45,231 nt of DNA from Chitinophagaceae bacterium (GTDB lineage: Bacteria > Bacteroidota > Bacteroidia > Chitinophagales > Chitinophagaceae): contig JABFRU010000051.1 of assembly GCA_013140985.1 (NCBI GenBank), positions 1 to 45,231 on the forward strand. Direction: 5' to 3'. Below the pieces are notes generated by a model. That model did not search any database and had not been told where the DNA came from. It worked only from the letters and a program-made list of their open reading frames with translations. Both the position numbers and the translations under genes were made by a program. This document shows, in pieces, positions 1-8,783 of this stretch. Position 1 is the first letter of the stretch; each line of letters starts with the position of its first letter.

Positions 1-1
1 T

Positions 2-377
2 TATAAATCGGTATTCGGTGGCGAGTTCCCATACATTGGTCGTTTTAAGGATATGCCTCCCGGTGAACATGGAAAAGTTTCGCCGGAAGAAGAGAACAGG
101 GGTGATGCATGTTTCTTTACCAATAAGTAAAGAAACAATGCTGATGGGCAGCGATACAGGCGGTGAGTGGGCATCCGGCTTTACACAGGGCAATAATTTT
201 TCTATTTCTATTACTGCCGGCGGTAAAGACGAAGCAGAAAAATTATTCAATGGTCTTTCAGCAGGTGGAAAAGTAATGATGCCGCTGAGCAAGACTTTCT
301 GGAGTGAATGTTTCGGAATGCTTACCGATAAATTCGGGATCAACTGGATGGTGAGTGTGGAAATGGCAAAACAATAA
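2..377 (+). pseudogene. VOC/PhnB-like protein, 5'-truncated by the window and frameshifted
   Basis: The reading frame that starts at base 2 encodes a typical VOC (glyoxalase/PhnB-like) segment, VFGGEFPYIGRFKDMPPGEH, and runs to about base 100. It then hits a stop at 128-130. From base 102 a second frame continues the same family pattern: VMHVSLPISKETMLMGSD, then a C-terminal FWSECFGMLTDKFGINWMVS block, ending with TAA at 375-377. The join lies in a GGGG run at 99-102. Removing one G restores a single continuous protein with NRVMHVSLPI across the join. The N-terminal beta-alpha unit lies outside the window. VOC proteins of this branch have unassigned substrates, so no reaction is proposed. It is either a real +1 frameshift or a homopolymer sequencing error; the sequence alone cannot decide. 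The family call is secure, the pseudogene status is not. Confidence 0.75.
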
Positions 378-534
378 GCCGGATCATTTTAGCGGGTCTG
401 GTATTTATTAACCGAATATTCTGTTTGCGAGGATGATAGTTGTGTAACCGGCGTTAATGGTTGATAAAATACCCTCAAAGTAGTATTGCTATGGATAAAT
501 AGTATCCTAACTTCATTGCATAAACTTTATTGCT

Positions 535-2076
535 ATGAGATCCCTCAGCACCAGAATTTCATTAATCAGCTTACTATTCGTTGTTATTTTTACCGGTTGT
601 AATGGCTGTAACCCAAAGACCGGTTTTCTTGCCATTATTATGACATCAGATGTACCTGCCGGGCAAACCTATACTTTCCAGGAACCGGTAGGAGGATTGA
701 ACACTGTTGATTTTATCGCAAGGATATTTTACCCGGCTACTGATTCATCGGGTACAGAAGTAGCCGGCACCGATCATCCATTGATCATTTTTGGTCATGG
801 ACGATTTAGTGGTCCCGGCAGCGGTTTCCCTAATAATTATTTACATGCTTCTTATTTGATGAAGCAACTGGCATCATGGGGTTATATTGTTGTAACGGTG
901 AATTTTGATGTAGTGCATAGTGCGGGCCAGGGTTTTGGCATAAGTGAGCGGGGGGAGCTTTTCCTGAAAGCCATTGATTTTATGACCGCAGAGAACGGTA
1001 ATGCATCTTCAAAATTTCATAACAAAATTGATCTGACAAAGATCGGTTTGATCGGTCATTCAAGAGGAGGTGGCGGTGCTACGTCAGCTGTGAACAGGAA
1101 TGTTTCGCAGGGATCGCCGAGAAGTATCAAAGCACTGGCAACTATTTCACCCACCGATGGGGCTACAACAGCAGTTGCCAATATGCCGCAGCTCATGATC
1201 TATGGTACATGGGATGGTGACCTGGACAATGCGCCGGGTTATAAACTATGGGACCCCGCACCCCGTAACCAGGATAAGATCTACGTCGAAGTATATGGCG
1301 CTAACCATTTCTTTTTCTCTGATGATCTTGTATTCAGCAGCGAGTTGAATGGCATATCAAGAGAGAATCACCAGAATATTGCCAAAGGGTTCATCAATGC
1401 ATTTTTTGATAAAGAGGTAAGAGGACTGAGCCGCTTTACCTGGCCCGAGTATCTTACTTTCGACAGGAAAGTAGATACAGTAGAATATTATGTGCAATAC
1501 ATGGACAAGAACCAGCGCCTCATTGATGATGGTGGTCCTTCGGGCACAGCAACAATCAATACATTGACCGGCACTAATACACCAACTTCTATGACATTGT
1601 TTGATGACGCCAATCTCGGCTCGGGTTCCGGGCAACATGGAAGTACAATAGGATTGCGAATGTCGTGGGATGCTGCAATGGATCGGGTTGAATTCAGTTT
1701 CCCTCCGCAGGATGTTTCGGGTTTTGATTTTATCAGTTTCCGGGCATCGCAGCGGCATAATGTGGCAGGCAATACATTGAATACATTTAAAACACTGAAG
1801 GTACAGTTGTTTGATGCCGCCAATAATTCTTTTGTGCTCCCGGTCAGCAATAGCATTTATAAAGGATTACAATACCCCGACACACCGGAATATCCCGGCG
1901 GGTCAGGCACACCTAAAAATATACCTTCTACCTTCCGGCTCAGGCTGAGTAATTTTACAGGTGTTAACCTGAACAGTATCGTGAAAGTGAGGATACTGTT
2001 CGATCACCCAAACAGCGCCGGTTTTGTAAATAATACAGGCGCCATTACATTCGATGATATTGAATTCACCAAATAA
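535..2076 (+). CDS. Secreted alpha/beta hydrolase lipoprotein with C-terminal beta-sandwich
   Basis: A lipoprotein signal peptide with lipobox IFTGC puts the acylated Cys at residue 22. Residues about 35-310 form an alpha/beta hydrolase of the dienelactone hydrolase / PET-hydrolase-like type. The oxyanion strand is IIFGHGRFSGP (residues 84-94), the nucleophile elbow is GHSRGG with Ser176, a probable acid lies in YGTWDGD, and the probable catalytic His is in GANHFFF. The remaining 200 residues look like a beta-sandwich or jelly-roll module (FDFISFRASQ and FDDIEFTK strands), as in substrate-binding domains, but I cannot name the family. The likely role is an esterase or lipase on the cell surface; the substrate is unknown. 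The next lipoprotein gene begins 7 bp downstream, so the two probably share a transcript. Confidence 0.8.
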   Translation: MRSLSTRISLISLLFVVIFTGCNGCNPKTGFLAIIMTSDVPAGQTYTFQEPVGGLNTVDFIARIFYPATDSSGTEVAGTDHPLIIFGHGRFSGPGSGFPNNYLHASYLMKQLASWGYIVVTVNFDVVHSAGQGFGISERGELFLKAIDFMTAENGNASSKFHNKIDLTKIGLIGHSRGGGGATSAVNRNVSQGSPRSIKALATISPTDGATTAVANMPQLMIYGTWDGDLDNAPGYKLWDPAPRNQDKIYVEVYGANHFFFSDDLVFSSELNGISRENHQNIAKGFINAFFDKEVRGLSRFTWPEYLTFDRKVDTVEYYVQYMDKNQRLIDDGGPSGTATINTLTGTNTPTSMTLFDDANLGSGSGQHGSTIGLRMSWDAAMDRVEFSFPPQDVSGFDFISFRASQRHNVAGNTLNTFKTLKVQLFDAANNSFVLPVSNSIYKGLQYPDTPEYPGGSGTPKNIPSTFRLRLSNFTGVNLNSIVKVRILFDHPNSAGFVNNTGAITFDDIEFTK

Positions 2077-2083
2077 CCTTTGT

Positions 2084-2656
2084 ATGAAAATGAAATATAT
2101 ATTATCCCTGCTGTTTGTTGCAATGCTGACAACAGTATTTGCCTGCCAGCAAAAAAAGACAACCGGACAAGGGCCACAATTGCCCAATGACACTACAGCC
2201 ATTTCTCCCAATACAATGGCGCCTGGTATGAAAGAGAAACCTGGTGATAAAACTGTAAGGATAGATACAAGCCGTGTTCCCCTGGCTGTTACCAAAGCAG
2301 ATGCACAGGTATTGGATGCCGGCACACAGATAGGGAAACCCGGTGATCTCTTACTCACTTTTACCGGTAGTGGTTTTATATTTACCAACAGCAATCCTGC
2401 ATTGATCGCAGGCGGTATAAGGTTTGATAACAGTTTTGCCAATGAAGCTAATACAGAATTGTATGTAGTCATACCTGCCGAGAGTAAAGCAAGATTGAGT
2501 ACTGCAGTAGCAAGAGGTGGATTACAACTCAGTAATCCCGGCAACCAGGTGATAGGAATAAAAGAACTCAGCGCCGACCAACTCAAAAGAGCCGATGAGG
2601 ATAAGAAAGTAAAGCTGATGTATGCGAAGTTTGGAGTGGAAAGGAGGGAGAGATGA
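2084..2656 (+). CDS. Lipoprotein of unknown function
   Basis: The start is placed at ATG 2084 (MKMKYILSLLFVAMLTTVFAC) because this gives a clean lipoprotein signal peptide with lipobox VFAC; an in-frame upstream ATG at 2054 lies inside the preceding gene. The mature 170 residues begin with a low-complexity linker (QQKKTTGQGPQLPND). A compact region of about 100 residues follows, with DLLLTFTGSGFIF and ELYVVIPAES strands, loosely reminiscent of an IPT/TIG immunoglobulin-like fold. The C-terminus is highly charged (EDKKVKLMYAKFGVERRER). It lies 7 bp after the hydrolase gene in the same direction, so it may be its partner at the outer membrane. No family was recognised with confidence. Confidence 0.6.
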   Translation: MKMKYILSLLFVAMLTTVFACQQKKTTGQGPQLPNDTTAISPNTMAPGMKEKPGDKTVRIDTSRVPLAVTKADAQVLDAGTQIGKPGDLLLTFTGSGFIFTNSNPALIAGGIRFDNSFANEANTELYVVIPAESKARLSTAVARGGLQLSNPGNQVIGIKELSADQLKRADEDKKVKLMYAKFGVERRER

Positions 2657-2660
2657 GTCG

Positions 2661-2690
2661 GGAGTCAGGAGCCAGGTCCTGGGATCCTGA
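2661..2690. repeat. Short GC-rich hairpin of the AGGAGCCAGG family
   Basis: Directly after the lipoprotein stop codon lies a purine-rich stretch with AGGAGCCAGG at 2667-2676. It folds as CAGGA (2666-2670) paired with TCCTG (2685-2689) around an inner CCAGG/CCTGG. The same 10-mer occurs inverted at 29669-29678, also immediately downstream of a gene. The following bases are T-rich but not a strong U tract, so terminator activity is uncertain. Confidence 0.4.
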
Positions 2691-2729
2691 GTGTTTTATA
2701 TATTCTTATCTTAGTTGTAAACACTCATT

Positions 2730-3134
2730 ATGAAGAAACTTATTTGCCCGGCACTGTTTCTATTTTTCTCTTTTGCTGCACGATCTCAAACTATTTCTAC
2801 TGCTGAAAAATTAGCACAGGAGCAATTGGACGCTTACAACAACAGGGATATTGAAGGTTTCCTGAAACCTTACTCCGATAGCGTCAGGATCTATTATTTT
2901 CCCAATCAGTTTGCTTACCAGGGCAAGGAGGAGATGCGTAAACAATATGCAGATATGTTCAAAAGGGCAACCGACCTGCATTGCACATTAAAGAGCAGGA
3001 TGGTGATCGGTAATAAAGTAATAGATGAAGAGTCTGTTGTATTTGATAAGAACCGGCCGGCATTGCATGCTGCTGCTATTTATACTATCGTTGGCGATAA
3101 GATCGTGTCGGTGCATTTTGTTGCGGAGAAATAA
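2730..3134 (+). CDS. Exported SnoaL/NTF2-like protein
   Basis: A Sec signal peptide (MKKLICPALFLFFSFAARSQ, probable cleavage after Ala-Arg-Ser) precedes a 110-residue NTF2-like cone fold. The opening helix is EKLAQEQLDAYNNRDIEGFL. It is followed by YSDSVRIYYFP, a substrate-pocket helix GKEEMRKQYADMF, and the closing strands HAAAIYTIVGDKIVSVHFV. These are hallmarks of steroid-isomerase-like SnoaL domains, whose members range from enzymes to ligand-binding proteins. No catalytic Asp/His pair could be assigned. The gene stands alone between two unrelated genes. A second, disrupted exported NTF2-like gene lies at 26501-26929. Confidence 0.75.
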   Translation: MKKLICPALFLFFSFAARSQTISTAEKLAQEQLDAYNNRDIEGFLKPYSDSVRIYYFPNQFAYQGKEEMRKQYADMFKRATDLHCTLKSRMVIGNKVIDEESVVFDKNRPALHAAAIYTIVGDKIVSVHFVAEK

Positions 3135-3183
3135 TGCAACGAAAAACCTTATTTTTCCGGTAATAAATCTTTAAACCGGTTAT

Positions 3184-4617
3184 ATGTTCCGTAAAGCAGT
3201 CATCGGCGGCATCTTCACAATTGGCCTTCTCATTTTTGGGTTTATCATGTTGCTGCGTTCATGTCTTTCACAATTTGATGAGAGAAGTGCTATTTCCAAC
3301 CCGGTGATAGTTGAAAGTAACGGGCAGACAGTAGTTTTCTCGCTGGTAAAATTTGAGAAGACAACCAGCTACAGCCGCCAGGGCGGTTTTGTCCGCAAAT
3401 CGGTTTCCACTTCATATTATGTGCAAAGCAATGATGGTATCAGCGGCTCTAAACTGCGGTCAAAAAAAATAAAGAAACATTCCCAGGTAAAATCTTTTCC
3501 CATTGAAGTGCTGGGAGTTTCAAACAACATAGCCTGGATATTTGCCGGGGAGTTGATGGCCTTCGATCCTTTTACATTGGAAAAAATTGCGGATGCTGCC
3601 GCTATCGAAGCAAAGAACCCTTCACTAAAAGGAAAACTTTCCAGCGAAAGGCGGTATTATGAGTATGATCACCAGTATGGCATTAAGCTAACTGCGAACG
3701 ATGGCAGCCGGTATGTATTGAACACTTCGACAATGATAGCATCTCCTTCGGAGGAAGAAACAGAAAAAGATCCCGGACTGGCCCGGATGAAAGAGCTGCA
3801 AAAACAGCAGGAATCATTACGCAAGGTGAGTGATTCAAATTATGCTCATTTCCGTAATGCCGGTAAGTTATACAATGAACGAAAAATATCGGGAGTCGCT
3901 TACCAGGACAGCTCGGATCGTTTTATGAAAGAGAGAAGCATTATTACAAAACTGGAAGACAGCCTCCGCAAACTGGTACAAAATGCAGATGAAGAAATGG
4001 ATGAGCTACGAGACCAGGAGCGGCTTGTTAATACACTGCAAAGCAGCAGGCATTTCTCACAGGTCAAAGTAAATACCGATAGCTTCAGTAATAAATGGTA
4101 TGGCATATTAACAGCCGAAGAAATTGAGAAATTGCCAGGACAGTTTGATTACCGGAAAACGTTTGGGGATGCCGACCGGAATAAATTATATGTTGCAACA
4201 ATTACGATAAAAGATCCTTCTAAAAAATTCAGCAAATGGATGATCGGCGCTGAGAAGCAAAAGATCTCGGATGCTGTATTCCTGCAGGGAGGTTTCCTGC
4301 TGGATATTACTACCGGTAAACCAATACATCTTTCCGGTCCGGATGGTTTCCTTGTTGTTTATAAGGAACAACTCGGAAGTGAAGCGAAGATAATGCTGAG
4401 CCGTGTTGGTATTGACGGCAAGCAAAACTGGTCATTGAATACAGGATTAAAAGAATTTTCATACTGGATCATCCACAAGCAAAGACTCTATGTGTTTGGT
4501 ACCGATAACAAAGAACTCAGCAGCGGTGATATAAATGTGATGCATATTGTTGACCTTACTACTGGCCGTATTGTCACGCATGATTATTTTAAGAACAAGA
4601 ACCGTTCCGTGAAATAA
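3184..4617 (+). CDS. Membrane-anchored protein with coiled coil and beta-propeller-like repeats (possibly PA2928 family)
   Basis: One N-terminal transmembrane helix (residues 5-26, AVIGGIFTIGLLIFGFIMLL) anchors a 450-residue extracytoplasmic region. Residues about 40-190 and 330-470 contain short strand motifs with NIAWIFAGELMAFDP, LLDITTGKPIHL and VDLTTGRIVTHDY, as in PQQ or WD-type propeller blades. Between them lies a charged, Lys/Glu-rich coiled coil (residues about 195-300, MKELQKQQESLRK and LEDSLRKLVQNADEEMDEL). The architecture resembles proteins annotated PA2928 family, of unknown function; this match is from memory and moderate. It sits 39 bp upstream of the YitT gene in the same direction. 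Confidence 0.6.
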   Translation: MFRKAVIGGIFTIGLLIFGFIMLLRSCLSQFDERSAISNPVIVESNGQTVVFSLVKFEKTTSYSRQGGFVRKSVSTSYYVQSNDGISGSKLRSKKIKKHSQVKSFPIEVLGVSNNIAWIFAGELMAFDPFTLEKIADAAAIEAKNPSLKGKLSSERRYYEYDHQYGIKLTANDGSRYVLNTSTMIASPSEEETEKDPGLARMKELQKQQESLRKVSDSNYAHFRNAGKLYNERKISGVAYQDSSDRFMKERSIITKLEDSLRKLVQNADEEMDELRDQERLVNTLQSSRHFSQVKVNTDSFSNKWYGILTAEEIEKLPGQFDYRKTFGDADRNKLYVATITIKDPSKKFSKWMIGAEKQKISDAVFLQGGFLLDITTGKPIHLSGPDGFLVVYKEQLGSEAKIMLSRVGIDGKQNWSLNTGLKEFSYWIIHKQRLYVFGTDNKELSSGDINVMHIVDLTTGRIVTHDYFKNKNRSVK

Positions 4618-4656
4618 TTTAGTACAACAGCCCTCTTTTTTTGTATCTTCAGACGA

Positions 4657-5595
4657 ATGACGAAAGCAAAAAGCATTGAGGCTATAAAAAAAATTGACTC
4701 CGCTTTTTATAAAGGAAAGCACTATTATGAAAGGAGGGTATCCGTTAAAGGGCATATCCGGTCTTTTGTGCTTATTGCCATTGGAATCGCCTGTGCTTCT
4801 TTTGGCCTTAAAGGTTTTTTACTCACCAACCAGTTCATTGACGGTGGCGTAACCGGTGTATCATTGCTTATATCGGCATTGACCGTTCTGCCTCTCTACC
4901 TGTTGATCATCTGTATCAACATTCCTTTTGTCATAATGGGCTATAAAACACTGGGACTGCAATTTGCTTTTAAAACTTTAATAGCTATTACCGGGCTTGC
5001 ATTGGTTCTTGTATTTGTTGAGTTTCCCAATGTTACTGATAATGATGTGCTGGTAGCTGTGTTCGGTGGTTTTTTCATTGGGGCCGGCATTGGGTTTACT
5101 ATCAGGGGGGGAGCGGTGATTGACGGCACAGAAGTGCTGGCCATTTATCTCAGTAAGAAACTAGGTACGACCATCGGCGATATCATTATTGGTATCAATG
5201 CACTTATTTTTTCAGCAGCGGCTTATTTTCTGTCAATCGATATTGCTTTGTTTTCCATGATCACTTATCTCGCTGCGTCAAGAACACTTGATTTTGTCAT
5301 TGAGGGTATTGAAGAATATGTCGGGGTTACTATTGTCTCATCGCACAGCGAAGAAATAAGAGAGATGATCATACAAAAAATGGGAAGAGGTGTTACTGTC
5401 TATATGGGAAAATCCGGGCATGGCAGAAGGGGGGAGAGCGGGGATGTAGATATTATTTATACCGTCATTACAAGGCTTGAACTGAATAAATTAAATACAG
5501 AGATAGAAAAAATAGAGCCCAATGCTTTTATTGTGATGAGCAGTGTAAAAGATACTAAAGGAGGCATGATCAAGCAAAGGCCCCTTAAGCATTAA
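4657..5595 (+). CDS. YitT family membrane protein (DUF161/DUF2179)
   Basis: This 312-residue protein has a charged N-terminus, about five hydrophobic segments between residues 30 and 220 (LIAIGIACASFGLKGFLL, GVTGVSLLISALTVLPLYLL, VAVFGGFFIGAGIGFTIRGG and others), and a C-terminal DUF2179 domain. That domain, with EIREMIIQKMGRGVTVYMG and the final IEPNAFIVMSSV strand, occupies about residues 222-300 and faces the cytoplasm. The conserved FIDGGVTGVS and RGGAVIDGTEVLA motifs are diagnostic for YitT proteins. The family is probably a transporter or regulator of unknown substrate. The TAA stop shares the bases TTAA (5592-5595) with the stop of the convergent peptidase gene. Confidence 0.9.
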   Translation: MTKAKSIEAIKKIDSAFYKGKHYYERRVSVKGHIRSFVLIAIGIACASFGLKGFLLTNQFIDGGVTGVSLLISALTVLPLYLLIICINIPFVIMGYKTLGLQFAFKTLIAITGLALVLVFVEFPNVTDNDVLVAVFGGFFIGAGIGFTIRGGAVIDGTEVLAIYLSKKLGTTIGDIIIGINALIFSAAAYFLSIDIALFSMITYLAASRTLDFVIEGIEEYVGVTIVSSHSEEIREMIIQKMGRGVTVYMGKSGHGRRGESGDVDIIYTVITRLELNKLNTEIEKIEPNAFIVMSSVKDTKGGMIKQRPLKH

Positions 5596-7913
5596 TGAAT
5601 AATAAGATTGGAAGAACCTACCGTTAATATGGATGAAGGAGGTAAGTTTAATCCTCCATAAAGTTCAAGTATCCCTGTTCCTAAAATTGCGCTGCAACCG
5701 CCATTCAACGATAATAAATTAAGCGAACGGGTAGCTGCTGATGCCTGGTTGAAGCTGATCGTTCCTGCATGACCGGCTATAACAAGATTAGATGTGGGAG
5801 AACCGGTCAATGTCCCTGTATTCTTTAGCACATTATTTAACGTAAGTGTATTGTTGCCGATAATGATGGTATTGCTTTCATTGATAGTAAGCGGTCCGGT
5901 TGTTATATCATTTTGCAACACAGGTTGATTGGATGCAACAGTAGCAATGGTTATATCAGCCCCATCCGGCGGTAGTTGAGAGGAAGACCAGTTTCCCGCA
6001 GTGTTCCAGTCAGTATTAATGGAGCCAAGCCATGTATAACTGTCAAGCCCCGGCACATTTACCGTACTGCCGGTTGATAATGTTCTTGCACTATCATCAT
6101 AGGCAACACTTGTTGGTGTAAATGATAAATAATAACTCAACCTGTTTCCACGCACAGGGATACTTAATCCATTACCGGCATAAGAAAGATCGCCACCACC
6201 CCAGTCAAAAAAACTAATAGTTGTATCATTCGCAGGAAGAGCTCCCCTGATATGTAATACAACGGGTCCATTAAAATAAGCAACATTGGAACCGGACGTG
6301 GTGGTTTGTGATGCCATCTGTACAACCAGTTTATTCGGCGATGGGCTATTCCAGTTTACAGTATTGACCGGGTTTCCTATTCCACCAACGGGAGTGGCAG
6401 CGCTGCCGGAACCACCTACATAATCATTGAAGAAAGAAGAAATGTCTTTTTCAAGAACGGCATTAAAAAAATTTTTCAACGAATCCGTTGTAGCAGTTTT
6501 TCCTGCCAGTGATGTTTGATAATTTTTCAATGCCTGGAAAAATTTCTGATCGCCACAAATAGCCCGCAGCATAGAGACGATCATGCAACCTCTTTCATAA
6601 ATGGCGCTGCCATAGTTGCTGCCCCATATCAAAGCAGATGTACCGGTATTTGCATCAGGTATCCATGTACTTACTGTAGTAAGGCTTAGTGCAGAGGTTT
6701 TAATAGTGTTCCTTATAGAATAGGCAGAACTAAAACCAAGTGTGGGTTCAAGTTCGGCAGCCAGCGATTCACTATAACGGGCAAAACCTTCCGCCAGCCA
6801 GAGGTCATTCCATGTAGCAAATGTTACATTATCACCAAACCATTGATGCATCAGTTCATGTGTCAGCGTTCGCAAGCTGGACAAAGAACCTGTTGCCATG
6901 CCGGACATGGTTTGATGTTCCATCCCGCTGGCGCCCATCAATCCATCATAATATCCATGTTTTTCATTCTTGAAAGGATAATCGCCAAACTTATTGCTGA
7001 ATGTTGTGATAATAGTATTCATTTTATCCATCGCATTAAGAATAGTATTGTATTGAGTGGTTGTTTTACCTCTGAAAAGGTTGTAAACAACCGGCACTTC
7101 GGTACCGCTGATATTTACCGAACGGTAATAACGATTGAACTTTGCTACTGAAACAAAAACAAGATAAGAAGCAATAGGATAACGGGTTTTAAAAATGAAG
7201 GTCCGGTTCGTTCCGGCAATGGTTGAATCAACCAGCTTTCCATTGGTGGCTACCCAAAAAGTATCGGCAGCAGTCGGGCTTGCCCATGGCACATTTACAA
7301 TGATATCCATCGAGTCAATTTTATCCTGCATGTCTGCTTTGCAGGGCCACCAGTCCCTGTCTTCATATGATTCTGATAAAGTAGTAATATAATTGCCGGC
7401 AGTGGAACTGGTTGGTCGCTGATAGCCATATGATGCGCCTGATGCAGCAGGCGGTATTCCCTGGTAATAAACAATAAATGAATCAATGAAATTATCGGTT
7501 AGTGTAGCACCGAGGGTCAGCGTTACGATATTACCGGAGCGAACAATACTTCCTCCCGGCAGTTGCGCTCCCCGGAAAACAACGGAATCAATTATCAACA
7601 CATTTCTCAGGTCAAAACTTATAGAAGAAACACTGTTTTGAATGGTTTTAAAGTTAGTTTGCACAAAACCTTTGATATATTTTGTTGAATCAGGGCTGAT
7701 ACGCCAATAGACCTTGTGATAGATAACATCAATATTAGCGCCGGTTCCGCTGGTGCCTGTACTTTCAGTTATTGGATCGGTTTTTGTAACAGCTACTGAT
7801 GTTTTTTTAGGCAGGCCATGATAGTATGGTTCATCCTGTGCCAGCAGATCGTTGGCAGAAAAAATAACAGTGAAAAAGAGCAGGATATAAATTTTCGGCC
7901 AGCTACGATTCAT
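5592..7913 (-). CDS. Secreted M1 family zinc metallopeptidase with C-terminal beta-solenoid-like region
   Basis: A signal peptide (cleavage near LLAQDEP) leads into an aminopeptidase-N-type domain. The zinc site is HELMH near residue 350, followed after exactly 18 residues by the third ligand Glu (LAEGFARYSE), so HEXXHX18E is intact. The GAMEN exopeptidase motif is replaced by GASGMEH, as in some Bacteroidota members. After about residue 620 the protein changes to Gly/Asn/Thr-rich strands (WNTAGNWSSSQLPPDGADI, TLTLNNVLKNTGTL) like the beta-repeat region that usually precedes a T9SS sorting tail. It stops abruptly at SSNLIIH with no sorting domain. The role is extracellular or periplasmic peptide degradation. 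The 3' end overlaps the YitT gene by 4 bp. Confidence 0.88.
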   Translation of the reverse strand: MNRSWPKIYILLFFTVIFSANDLLAQDEPYYHGLPKKTSVAVTKTDPITESTGTSGTGANIDVIYHKVYWRISPDSTKYIKGFVQTNFKTIQNSVSSISFDLRNVLIIDSVVFRGAQLPGGSIVRSGNIVTLTLGATLTDNFIDSFIVYYQGIPPAASGASYGYQRPTSSTAGNYITTLSESYEDRDWWPCKADMQDKIDSMDIIVNVPWASPTAADTFWVATNGKLVDSTIAGTNRTFIFKTRYPIASYLVFVSVAKFNRYYRSVNISGTEVPVVYNLFRGKTTTQYNTILNAMDKMNTIITTFSNKFGDYPFKNEKHGYYDGLMGASGMEHQTMSGMATGSLSSLRTLTHELMHQWFGDNVTFATWNDLWLAEGFARYSESLAAELEPTLGFSSAYSIRNTIKTSALSLTTVSTWIPDANTGTSALIWGSNYGSAIYERGCMIVSMLRAICGDQKFFQALKNYQTSLAGKTATTDSLKNFFNAVLEKDISSFFNDYVGGSGSAATPVGGIGNPVNTVNWNSPSPNKLVVQMASQTTTSGSNVAYFNGPVVLHIRGALPANDTTISFFDWGGGDLSYAGNGLSIPVRGNRLSYYLSFTPTSVAYDDSARTLSTGSTVNVPGLDSYTWLGSINTDWNTAGNWSSSQLPPDGADITIATVASNQPVLQNDITTGPLTINESNTIIIGNNTLTLNNVLKNTGTLTGSPTSNLVIAGHAGTISFNQASAATRSLNLLSLNGGCSAILGTGILELYGGLNLPPSSILTVGSSNLIIH

Positions 7914-8014
7914 ATTGTCCGGGTATTAAACGAAAATAAATCTTCATCTCCTAAAAATATAATATTAGAACGCCTGTCTGGCATGAATTTCTTCTATATA
8001 ACCTAAAACAAGTT

Positions 8015-8305
8015 ATGACCAATCCAAAAAAGGCGAATTCCCCTGAGAAAAATACGCCTCAAAAAAGAAAAAAGGGGAAAACAACGAAACAGCTCATGCA
8101 CCTGCACCTGCAGGATAAGGCTCATACAATAACAGCTGAGGATATTGAGACCCTTGATCTGAATTTAGATCACCCGGACAGAACTCCGCCTCCTCCGGAA
8201 GAGCTTCTGCCTTCTAAAGACGACAGGCCCGAAGAAGAAAAGTCGGAGGATATAGATCAAAAAGAACATAAAATAACAACCCCCTGGGATATAATAGGAG
8301 GCTAA
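8015..8305 (+). CDS. Small charged, probably disordered protein ending PWDIIGG
   Basis: This 96-residue protein has no hydrophobic segment. It has a Lys-rich N-terminus (residues 4-27), a central ITAEDIETLDLNLD segment, a Pro/Glu-rich linker, and a distinct C-terminal tail KITTPWDIIGG. The composition suggests intrinsic disorder, with the tail as a possible short interaction motif. It is preceded by an AT-rich intergenic stretch and followed after 26 bp by a lipoprotein gene with its own promoter. No function can be assigned. It is judged real because coding sequence fills the space between neighbours, the start is a clean ATG and the end is motif-like. Confidence 0.6.
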   Translation: MTNPKKANSPEKNTPQKRKKGKTTKQLMHLHLQDKAHTITAEDIETLDLNLDHPDRTPPPPEELLPSKDDRPEEEKSEDIDQKEHKITTPWDIIGG

Positions 8306-8318
8306 GCCTTCGCTCTTC

Positions 8319-8326
8319 TATCTTTG
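8319..8326 (+). promoter_or_regulatory. Bacteroidota -7 box TATCTTTG abutting a start codon
   Basis: TATCTTTG matches the TAnnTTTG consensus of the Bacteroidota housekeeping promoter. Only 5 nt separate it from the ATG at 8332, so transcription would start at or next to the start codon and give a leaderless mRNA. A convincing -33 TTTG is not visible. Confidence 0.55.
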
Positions 8327-8331
8327 CAGCC

Positions 8332-8766
8332 ATGCGTAAATTATTTTTTGCCGGGCTGCTGGTTGTATTGATACATTGTGGTCCTGCTGCAAAGAACAAA
8401 CAAAGTCTTTCTTCAATACCTGTTGAATTTATCGGGAACTTTAAAGATGATTATGGTATCAGTTATACGATCAGCAACAGTAAATGGATACAACACCCGG
8501 GTATCGTTTATCACCTGGTAAGTTATAATAGTAGTGAGAAATATTTTATAGCAAGGAATGATGATAAGAATCCCGGTGAAGCAGGGTTATACAGCCGCAT
8601 AGATGTGATGGATTTTCAGAATATGGAACCATTTCACTGGGGATTTTGCTTAACTGCCTATAAGGCAAAAACTCCTGAGGAAGCCATTGCTGCGGCCGCT
8701 GCTGATCGTAATAATCCGAAAAAAGGTTGCGGAGGTTTTCCTTTTAGCCGGATGAAAAGAGAATGA
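8332..8766 (+). CDS. Lipoprotein of unknown function
   Basis: This 144-residue protein has a short lipoprotein signal (MRKLFFAGLLVVLIHC, lipobox VLIHC, Cys16). The mature part has FIGNFKDDYGISYTISNSKWIQ, alternating strands, a small basic region ending in GCGGFPFSRMKRE, and two extra Cys residues that could form a disulphide. It looks like a small beta-rich lipid-anchored protein; DYGISYTISNSKWIQHP resembles the binding strands of lipocalin-like domains, but this is weak. The likely promoter is the TATCTTTG box at 8319. The gene ends 17 bp before the convergent dCMP deaminase stop. Confidence 0.65.
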   Translation: MRKLFFAGLLVVLIHCGPAAKNKQSLSSIPVEFIGNFKDDYGISYTISNSKWIQHPGIVYHLVSYNSSEKYFIARNDDKNPGEAGLYSRIDVMDFQNMEPFHWGFCLTAYKAKTPEEAIAAAAADRNNPKKGCGGFPFSRMKRE

Positions 8767-8783
8767 TTTGCAGGAAAGACCGG

